Of a DNA stretch of 33,481 bases, positions 8,985 through 14,889 are shown piece by piece. The stretch covers positions 1 to 33,481 of the forward strand of contig NZ_JARXRO010000011.1 of the NCBI RefSeq assembly GCF_029887935.1, read 5' to 3'. Origin of the DNA: Luteimonas kalidii. GTDB taxonomy: Bacteria > Pseudomonadota > Gammaproteobacteria > Xanthomonadales > Xanthomonadaceae. The position numbers and the translations under genes are program-made. Positions within the stretch are counted from its first letter, which is position 1; each line of letters starts with the position of its first letter. The notes beneath the pieces were generated by a model. That model was not told the DNA's origin and did no database searches. It saw only the letters and a program-made list of their open reading frames with translations.

Positions 8985-9386
8985 GTGAGCGCACGGCAGC
9001 GCGGATTCAGTCTGATCGAGATCATCCTGGTGGTGGTGCTGATCGGCGGCATCGTCGCGTTCGCGGCCACGCGCATCCTGGGCGGCGGCGACCGCGCGCG
9101 CGTGCGGCTGGCCGAGGCGCAGGTGCAGACGCTGGCCGAGAAGGTGCACCAGTTCGAGATGGATACCGGTTCGCTGCCCGCCACGCTCGACCAGCTGGTG
9201 GTGCAGCCGGGCGGTGCGGTCGGCTGGCTCGGTCCGTATGCCAAGGAGTCCGAGCTGCGCGATCCGTGGAATACCGCGTTCGAATATCGCGCCCCTGGCG
9301 ACGGCAAGCCGTTCGACATCGTCAGCTACGGCGCCGATCGCAAGCCCGGCGGCGACAGCGTCGACGCCGACCTGCGCAACGACTAG
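8985..9386 (+). CDS. xpsG: T2SS major pseudopilin XpsG (GspG)
   Basis: The major pseudopilin, processed and N-methylated by the prepilin peptidase and then assembled into the periplasmic pseudopilus. The GTG at 8985 gives 133 residues with a 7-residue leader VSARQRG, then FSLIE with Glu at mature position 5 and a hydrophobic N-terminal helix (about residues 8-28). The C-terminal half is GspG-like: a PATLDQLV segment, then LRDPWNTAFEYR and the loop YGADRKPGGDSVDADL, which normally binds calcium. The Shine-Dalgarno for this start is poor. An in-frame ATG at 8667 with a strong one would give 239 residues and a very long leader. Identity is firm; the start is not. Confidence 0.9.
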   Translation: MSARQRGFSLIEIILVVVLIGGIVAFAATRILGGGDRARVRLAEAQVQTLAEKVHQFEMDTGSLPATLDQLVVQPGGAVGWLGPYAKESELRDPWNTAFEYRAPGDGKPFDIVSYGADRKPGGDSVDADLRND

Positions 9387-9509
9387 CGGCCCCGCGGACG
9401 CGTTCGCCACATGCGCGCCCGCCCGCGCCCCGGCATCCGCATCGGCCTCCTGCGACCGGGCGTTGCGGGCGGCCACCGCGGAGTGCAGGCGTCTGCGCCT
9501 GGATCCTGC

Positions 9510-9962
9510 ATGACCGGGCAGCGCGGCTTCTCGCTGCTTGAAATGCTGCTGGTAATGGCGTTGATCGCCGCCACCGGCCTGCTGGCCGCGGGCGTGCTGA
9601 CCGGCGGATTCGATCGCATGGCGTTGCGCTCGGGTGCGAAGGACATGGCGGCGCAGCTGCGGTTCGCGCGCGCCCATGCGATCGCCACCGGCGTGCCGCA
9701 ACAGGTTCTGGTCGATCCCGCGGCGCGGACGTGGCAGGGCGCGGACGGACGGGCGGGCGAACTGCCGGGCGAAGTCGACGTGACGTTCACCGGCGCGCGC
9801 GAAGTGCAGCCCACGGCTGGTGTGGGCGCGATCGTGTTCTTCGGCGACGGCGCGTCCACCGGCGGACGCGTGCAGTTGAGCCTGCGCGACGCGGCGTGGA
9901 ATGTCGACGTCGCCTGGTTGACCGGCGAGGTGACGTTGCGGCGTGGCGAGGTGGCGCGGTGA
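9510..9962 (+). CDS. xpsH: T2SS minor pseudopilin XpsH (GspH)
   Basis: A minor pseudopilin of 150 residues. The ATG at 9510 gives leader MTGQRG, then FSLLEMLLVMALI with Glu5 conserved. The rest is a GspH-like beta domain (RSGAKDMAAQLRFARAHAIATGVPQQVLVDP). Minor pseudopilins H, I, J and K form the tip complex that starts the pseudopilus. An alternative in-frame ATG at 9411 would lengthen the leader to about 39 residues; neither start has a clear Shine-Dalgarno. The stop overlaps the xpsI GTG by four bases, suggesting translational coupling. Confidence 0.88.
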   Translation: MTGQRGFSLLEMLLVMALIAATGLLAAGVLTGGFDRMALRSGAKDMAAQLRFARAHAIATGVPQQVLVDPAARTWQGADGRAGELPGEVDVTFTGAREVQPTAGVGAIVFFGDGASTGGRVQLSLRDAAWNVDVAWLTGEVTLRRGEVAR

Positions 9963-10405
9963 ACCGCCGGCATGGCCCGCACATGCATGGTGCGCAGCGG
10001 GGATACACCCTGCTGGAGATCATCGTTGCATTCGCGGTGCTGGGGCTGGCGCTCACGCTGCTGCTGGGCACGCTGTCGGGCGGCGTGCGCCAGGTGCGGT
10101 GGTCGGCCGACAGTGCGCGCGCGGCGCTGCATGCGCAGTCGCTGCTGGACGAGGTGGGCGTGGGCGAAGTGCTCGTGCCCGGCACGCGGGACGGCACGTT
10201 CGAAGACGGCCGCTACCGCTGGCGGCTCGACGTGGAGCCCTACGTGGATCGCGCCCGTCCGCCTGGGCAGCCGGTCGATCCGTTCGCGCCGCAGCTGCTG
10301 CACCTGCTGCTGCAGGTGCAGTGGGGCGACGGCACACCGCGCGAGCGCATGCAGCTCGAATCGCTGCGACTGGTGCAGCCCGATCCATCGGGGGTGTCGG
10401 GGTGA
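9959..10405 (+). CDS. xpsI: T2SS minor pseudopilin XpsI (GspI)
   Basis: A minor pseudopilin of 148 residues from the GTG at 9959, which overlaps the xpsH stop as GTGA. An in-frame ATG at 9983 would give 140 residues with leader MHGAQRG. The cleavage site is QRG before YTLLEIIVAFAVLG, with Glu5 present. The body contains ALHAQSLLDEVGVGE, typical of GspI, where a helix packs against GspJ and GspK in the tip. The stop codon at 10403-10405 itself forms a GTGA with an in-frame GTG of the xpsJ reading frame (10402). Confidence 0.88.
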   Translation: MNRRHGPHMHGAQRGYTLLEIIVAFAVLGLALTLLLGTLSGGVRQVRWSADSARAALHAQSLLDEVGVGEVLVPGTRDGTFEDGRYRWRLDVEPYVDRARPPGQPVDPFAPQLLHLLLQVQWGDGTPRERMQLESLRLVQPDPSGVSG

Positions 10406-10728
10406 GGCGGTGGTGGCGCGGCCAGCGTGGAGGAGGCGCGTTCGCCGATGCAGGCGCGTGCGGCAGCGGCGCTGTCGTGAGTCCGCGACTGTCCGCGAGC
10501 GGGACGCGTGGCCACGGGCGCGCTGGCTCCGAGCGCATGCGCGACCGGCCGACGCGCGATGCGCGGAAGTCGATCGCCGATGCCAGCCGTGGCGATGACA
10601 TCCCAAGTGTGGCGCGGTCGAGTGCGCGGCAGTTGGACAGTTCTACGCGCGGGCCAGTCGCTGGTGTCAGCCGTGGCGACGGCGTCATTGGCGTGCGGGG
10701 GGCGAGTACACGGCAGCCGAAGTGCGGT
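10406..10728 (+). other. xpsI-xpsJ spacer, open in the xpsJ frame, filled by repeats
   Basis: This stretch contains no recognisable gene or domain. It is open in the xpsJ frame from a GTG at 10402 that overlaps the xpsI stop. The first codons read VRRWWRGQRG, which looks like a normal prepilin leader cut off from its FTLIE partner. From 10431 to 10806 is 375 nt (125 codons), bounded by CAGCGTGGA (10423-10431) and CAGCGCGGA (10798-10806). Most of it is the 84-bp repeat array. It may be an in-frame insertion into the leader or a non-coding spacer. Confidence 0.55.
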
Positions 10729-10797
10729 GTGCGCGGGCCATTCCCTGGTGTCAGCCGTGGCGACGGCATCATTGGTGCGCAGCGGATACGTGCACGG
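10582..10797 (+). repeat. Tandem repeat, 84-bp period, ending at the XpsJ cleavage motif
   Basis: Units start at 10582, 10666 and 10750, spaced exactly 84 bp apart; the third is cut short where the prepilin motif begins. A degenerate earlier unit is visible from about 10498. The best conserved part is CAGCCGTGGCGACGGC followed by an ATT-rich patch, and CGCGGGCC before CTGGT. In the xpsJ frame each unit is 28 codons and gives SRGDGIIGA-like peptides. On the opposite strand the same core reads NDAVATADT. A related copy lies before xpsG (8864-8933). Confidence 0.85.
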
Positions 10798-11415
10798 CAG
10801 CGCGGATTCACGCTGATCGAGATCCTGCTGGCGACCACCCTGCTGGCCGCCGGGCTGGCGCTCGGATTTGCGACCCTGCGCGCGGCCACGGCCACCGTCG
10901 ACCGCGGCGAACGGCTGGCCGAGCGCACCGAGCGCATGCGCGCGGTCGAAGGCTTCCTGCGTCGCCGGCTGGCGTCGGCCACCCCGATCGCGTTCGCGAT
11001 CGAAGAGGACAGCGGCCGCATGGTGCGCTTCATCGGCGATCCCGACCGCGTCCGCTTCGTGGCCGACCTGCCGAACTACCTGGGCCGCGGCGGGCCGCAC
11101 CTGCACGATATCGCGGTGCTCGACGGCGAGGGCGGCCCGATGCTCGCGGTCGCGTTCACGATGGCCGTGGCCGGCGGCACGATCGAGGCGCGCGACGCGC
11201 GTCCGCCGGAACCTCTGGTGCCCGATCTGGCGCAGGCGCGCTTCCGCTACCGCGGCCTGGGCGAGGATGGCCAGCTCGGCGAATGGACCGACCGCTGGGA
11301 GCAGGTCGATGCGCTGCCGCTGCAGGTCTCGCTGGAACTGTCCAGCCGCAGCGGTGGCGTCTGGCCGCCGCTGGTGGTGAGCCTGCCGCAGCAGATGGGA
11401 GGCATGGTGCCGTGA
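10729..11415 (+). CDS. xpsJ: T2SS minor pseudopilin XpsJ (GspJ), start uncertain
   Basis: A minor pseudopilin of the tip complex. The mature part starts at F (codon 10807) in QRG before FTLIEILLATTLLAAG, with Glu5 present, and runs 202 residues, a normal GspJ length (for example RMRAVEGFLRRRL and a C-terminal LVVSLPQQMGGMVP). The start is the problem: no ATG, GTG or TTG lies in frame within the usual 5-10 codons of the cleavage site. The nearest is GTG 10729 (26-residue leader, used here); others are GTG 10693 and GTG 10402, which overlaps the xpsI stop and would give 337 residues. The stop overlaps the xpsK GTG by four bases. Confidence 0.85.
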   Translation: MRGPFPGVSRGDGIIGAQRIRARQRGFTLIEILLATTLLAAGLALGFATLRAATATVDRGERLAERTERMRAVEGFLRRRLASATPIAFAIEEDSGRMVRFIGDPDRVRFVADLPNYLGRGGPHLHDIAVLDGEGGPMLAVAFTMAVAGGTIEARDARPPEPLVPDLAQARFRYRGLGEDGQLGEWTDRWEQVDALPLQVSLELSSRSGGVWPPLVVSLPQQMGGMVP

Positions 11416-12275
11416 ACGCTGCGAACGGGCGCACGCGCGGGGCCGCGCTGATCCTGGTGCTGTGGCTGGTGGCGCTGCTGGCGGCGCTGATCGGCGCATT
11501 CGCGATGACCGCGCAGACCGAATACATGCAGGGCCGTACGCTCGGCAGCTCGCTGGTCGCCACCCAGGCCGCGCGCGCCGGCGTGGAGTACGCCGCCACC
11601 CGCGTGTCCCACCCCGACCCGCGCCTGCAGTGGCTGCCGGATGGCCGCACCTATTCCTGGGCGTTCGCCGGCGCGCAGGTGGAGGTGCGGATCATCGACG
11701 AGTCGGGCAAGCTCGACCTCAACGCCGTCGAGGCCGCCACCCTGTCGGCACTGATGCGCGTGACCGGGGCGGAACCGGAGCAGGCCGATGCGGTAGCCGC
11801 GGCGGTCGTCGACTGGCGCGATGCCGACGACCTCACCCAGCCCATGGGCGGCGCCGAAGACCCGCAGTACGCCGCCGCCGGCCTGCCCTGGGGCGCGAAG
11901 GACGCGCCGTTCGAGACCGTGGGCGAGGTCGAGCAGGTGCTGGGCATGACGCCGGCCCTGTACGCGGCGCTGGCGCCGCACCTGACCATCCACAGCGGCC
12001 TGCCGATCCCGGATACGCGGTTCGCGACCGCCGAGGTGCTGGCGGCGATGGGGATCGACGCCGAGCCGGTGCTGGCCCAGCGTGAACGTCCACCGCAGCC
12101 GGGCGATCCGTCGTTCGTGGGTGCCGGCAGCGGCACGTATAGTATCGACAGCCGTGCGCGGCTCAGGGACGGGCGCGAATCCGTCCTGCGCGCCGTGGTC
12201 CGGCTCGGGCCCAGTGGCTTGCCCGGGTCGGCGTTCACCGTCTTGAGATGGGAGGAAGGCGCGTCGCCGCGATGA
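11412..12275 (+). CDS. xpsK: T2SS minor pseudopilin XpsK (GspK)
   Basis: The large minor pseudopilin that caps the pseudopilus tip; 287 residues from the GTG at 11412, overlapping the xpsJ stop as GTGA. Leader VNAANGRTRG is followed by AALILVLWLVALLAALIG. As in the family, mature position 5 is not Glu. The big globular insert is present, with DESGKLDLNA, AAVVDWRDADD and a helix-hairpin-helix-like segment (FETVGEVEQVLGMTPALYAALAPHLTIHSG). The stop overlaps the xpsL ATG as ATGA. Confidence 0.92.
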   Translation: MNAANGRTRGAALILVLWLVALLAALIGAFAMTAQTEYMQGRTLGSSLVATQAARAGVEYAATRVSHPDPRLQWLPDGRTYSWAFAGAQVEVRIIDESGKLDLNAVEAATLSALMRVTGAEPEQADAVAAAVVDWRDADDLTQPMGGAEDPQYAAAGLPWGAKDAPFETVGEVEQVLGMTPALYAALAPHLTIHSGLPIPDTRFATAEVLAAMGIDAEPVLAQRERPPQPGDPSFVGAGSGTYSIDSRARLRDGRESVLRAVVRLGPSGLPGSAFTVLRWEEGASPR

Positions 12276-13465
12276 GGGCCGTCGTCGAACAATCCGCACC
12301 GGCCGCGACCGGCCTGCGCGGCGGATTTCGCCGTGTCGAAGGGAGCCTGCGCCCGCGCGTGCGCGGCTTTCTGGCGTGGTGGACCGGCGCGCTGGCCAGT
12401 TGCCTGCCGGCGCGCGTGCGCGACCTGTTCGAACTCACCCCGCGACGCCTGCTGCTGCGGCGCGCGGGCGCCGAGCTGCAGCTGGCGCTGTGGCGAGGCG
12501 ACGACGTCCGCCCGCTGGCCGGCATCCCGGTGGCGGCGCTGGCCGACGACGGTCGCGATCCGCTGTCCACGCTGCTCGCCCCGCGCGTGGCCGACGTGCC
12601 GCGCTGGCTGGTGCTGCCGGCTGCCACGATTCTGCGTCGCCGGCTCACGCTGCCGGCCGCGGCCGGCGAACGGTTGCGCGAGGTGCTCGGCTTCGAGATC
12701 GACCGCCAGACGCCCTTCACCGCCGCCGACGTCAGCTACGACGCGCGGGTGCTGGCCCGCCGCGGCGACGACCAGCTCGAGGTGGAGCTGGTAGTGGTGC
12801 CGAAGGCGACCCTCGACGCGGCCCTGGGCGGCCTCGGCCCGCTGGCCTCCACCGTGGTCGGCGTGGATGCGGCCGATGCCGCCGGGCAGCCGCTCGGGGT
12901 CAACCTGATGGGCGATGCGCGCCGGCACCGGCGCGAGGACCCCTGGCGCCGGCGCAACGCCGTGCTGCTGCTGGTCGCGGCCGCGGCCCTGTCCGCCGCC
13001 ATGTGGCAGATGCTGGCCAACCGCGAGGCGGCGGCCGGGGTGTTCGCGGAGCAGGTCGATGAGGCCGTGCGCCAGGCGCGTGGCGCGTCGCTGGAGAAGC
13101 GCCGGCTGCTGGACCTGGTCGAGGGCGGCGCTTTCCTGCAGGCCGCGCGCGCGGGTACGCCGACCATGGTCGAGGTGATGGACGAACTCGCGCGGCGCCT
13201 GCCCGACGACACCTACCTGGAAAAGCTGTCGATCGAGGGCGACCGGGTGCTGCTGATCGGACTGAGCAGCGAGGCCTCGGCCCTGGTCGGGCGTCTGCAG
13301 GGCTCGCCGCTGTGGACCGCGCCGGCGCTGGCCGGCGCGCTGCAGCCCGATCCGCGCACGCGCATGGACCGCTTCACCCTGACCGCCACCCTGGTCACCG
13401 CGCCCGCCGGCAACGCGCCTGCGGCCCCGAACGCGGAGGCGGCCGATGCAGCCGGAAATCTCTAG
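12272..13465 (+). CDS. xpsL: T2SS inner-membrane assembly protein XpsL (GspL)
   Basis: A bitopic inner-membrane protein of 397 residues that recruits XpsE and pairs with XpsM. The ATG at 12272 overlaps the xpsK stop; GGAGGAAGG (12250-12258) upstream may serve as ribosome binding site. An in-frame ATG at 12248 precedes that element and is less likely. The N-terminal 220 residues form the actin-like cytoplasmic domain (LREVLGFEIDRQTPF near 136-149), followed by one membrane segment (about 229-248) and a periplasmic coiled coil plus ferredoxin-like domain (RLPDDTYLEKLSIEGDRVLLIGLS). The gene overlaps xpsM by 20 nt. Confidence 0.92.
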   Translation: MRAVVEQSAPAATGLRGGFRRVEGSLRPRVRGFLAWWTGALASCLPARVRDLFELTPRRLLLRRAGAELQLALWRGDDVRPLAGIPVAALADDGRDPLSTLLAPRVADVPRWLVLPAATILRRRLTLPAAAGERLREVLGFEIDRQTPFTAADVSYDARVLARRGDDQLEVELVVVPKATLDAALGGLGPLASTVVGVDAADAAGQPLGVNLMGDARRHRREDPWRRRNAVLLLVAAAALSAAMWQMLANREAAAGVFAEQVDEAVRQARGASLEKRRLLDLVEGGAFLQAARAGTPTMVEVMDELARRLPDDTYLEKLSIEGDRVLLIGLSSEASALVGRLQGSPLWTAPALAGALQPDPRTRMDRFTLTATLVTAPAGNAPAAPNAEAADAAGNL

Positions 13466-14060
13466 CCGCGACCGCTGGCTGGCGCTGGCGATCCTCGCCG
13501 GCGTGCTCGCGCTCGCCTACCTGGTGCTGGTGCACCCGTGGTGGACGGCGCCGCTGCTGGACACCAACGCGCGCATCGACGCCCTGCGCGAACGCGACCT
13601 GCGCGCGCGCATGGAACTCGCCCAGGCCCCGCAGGTGGCCGAACGGCTCGAGGCCGCGCGTGCCGCGGCCGGCAGCGCACCGGGCTTCATGGCCGAGGCC
13701 AACGTGCAGCTGGCCACGTCGGCCCTCGTGCAGCGGCTGGAACAGGCGGTGCTGCAGGCCAGTCCGGGCAACCGCAGCTGCGCGATCACCAACCGCCAGC
13801 CGATGAACGACGCGCGCCAGGAACGCTTCCCGCGCGCCACCGTGCAGGTGCGCCTGACCTGCGGCAATCCCGAACTCGCGGCGGTGCTGCATTCGCTGGA
13901 AAGTGGATCGCCGCGGCTGTTCGTCGACAACCTCAACATCCTCGCCCAGCGCTACCAGTTCAGCGGCAATCAGGGCAGCGGCGGCGGGGTGGACGTGAGC
14001 TTCGACCTCTACGGCTATCTGCAGCCGGCGCCAGCAGCGGGAGCGCCGGGTGCGCGCTGA
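13446..14060 (+). CDS. xpsM: T2SS inner-membrane assembly protein XpsM (GspM)
   Basis: A 204-residue bitopic protein of the XpsL-XpsM-XpsN platform. A short cytoplasmic N-terminus precedes one membrane segment (residues 11-29, WLALAILAGVLALAYLVLV). Then come a periplasmic helix and a small ferredoxin-like domain ending DLYGYLQPAPAAG. Family membership rests on this architecture, the length and the position between xpsL and xpsN. The start lies inside the xpsL 3' end (20-nt overlap) and the stop overlaps the xpsN start by 11 nt, so the three are probably translated together. Confidence 0.9.
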   Translation: MQPEISSRDRWLALAILAGVLALAYLVLVHPWWTAPLLDTNARIDALRERDLRARMELAQAPQVAERLEAARAAAGSAPGFMAEANVQLATSALVQRLEQAVLQASPGNRSCAITNRQPMNDARQERFPRATVQVRLTCGNPELAAVLHSLESGSPRLFVDNLNILAQRYQFSGNQGSGGGVDVSFDLYGYLQPAPAAGAPGAR

Positions 14061-14880
14061 GGACGCAGGCGCGCGTACCTGGCTGTATGCCGCGATCGCC
14101 GGCTGGGCGCTGTGCGCCTGGGTGCTGGCGATGTTCGGCATGGGCGGCAGCATCGATCGGCTCGACGACGATCCCTCGCTGCAGTCGCCGCTGCCGACGC
14201 CGGCGCCGGCGGCGCCCGAGCGCCTCGATCCGCTGGCCCGGTACGGCGACATCGCCGGGCGCCCGCTGTTCACCGACAACCGGCGCCCGCAGCCCTTCGT
14301 GATCGATCCGATGGCCGAGGCGGGCGACACCGGCAACGGTTTCGACTACGTGCTCACCAGCGTGATGCGCACGCCGGACCTGCAGCTGGTGATCCTGCAG
14401 CCCACCGAAGGGGGCGATCCGGTCCGCGTGCGCCAGGGCAGCGCGCCCGACGCCGCACCGGGCTGGGTGCTGCAGTCGGTGGAGGCGCGGCGGGCTGTGT
14501 TCGCCGGCCCCGAGGGCGAGCAGGCGCTGGAACTGCGGGTGTTCGACGGCGTCGGAGGACAGGCGCCGACGCCGATGTCCGCGCCCGAGGCGAGCGTCGC
14601 CGGCGCCGATTCCGGCCCGGCGGCCGTGGCCGACCCCCGCCGGGATGCCGGCGCGCGCGCCACCGGCGGAGCGCAGGCGCCCCGCCCTCAGGGCGACGCA
14701 TCGAGCGAGTCCGCCGATGCGACCGGGCCCGAAGCCGATGCCGCGGTCGACAGCGCGGCGCAGCAGCAGGCGGCGCAGGAGCAGGTGGAGATGATCCGGC
14801 GCCGGATCGAGGAGCGCCGTGCGCGCCTGCGGCAGGAAGATGCGACGCGCTCGAACCAGCGCGCCAACCAGACCCAATAG
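14050..14880 (+). CDS. xpsN: T2SS bridging protein XpsN (GspC-like/GspN of Xanthomonas type)
   Basis: A 276-residue inner-membrane protein from the GTG at 14050. One membrane segment (about residues 11-31) is followed by a Pro/Ala-rich linker, then a homology-region-like periplasmic domain (LARYGDIAGRPLFTDNRRPQ, then GFDYVLTSVMRTPDLQLVILQ and RVRQGSAPDAAPGWVLQSV). The tail is disordered and Ala/Asp-rich, ending in a charged helix (EMIRRRIEERRARLRQE). In Xanthomonas, XpsN binds XpsL-XpsM and secretin XpsD and fills the role of GspC, which is missing here. The assignment rests on this architecture and on the conserved order. Confidence 0.87.
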   Translation: MRAEDAGARTWLYAAIAGWALCAWVLAMFGMGGSIDRLDDDPSLQSPLPTPAPAAPERLDPLARYGDIAGRPLFTDNRRPQPFVIDPMAEAGDTGNGFDYVLTSVMRTPDLQLVILQPTEGGDPVRVRQGSAPDAAPGWVLQSVEARRAVFAGPEGEQALELRVFDGVGGQAPTPMSAPEASVAGADSGPAAVADPRRDAGARATGGAQAPRPQGDASSESADATGPEADAAVDSAAQQQAAQEQVEMIRRRIEERRARLRQEDATRSNQRANQTQ

Positions 14881-14889
14881 ACTGAGCCG

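Noticed and set aside
10582..10797. CRISPR array
   Set aside because: The 84-bp units are diverged along their whole length and have no short identical repeat with unique spacers; no cas genes are nearby.
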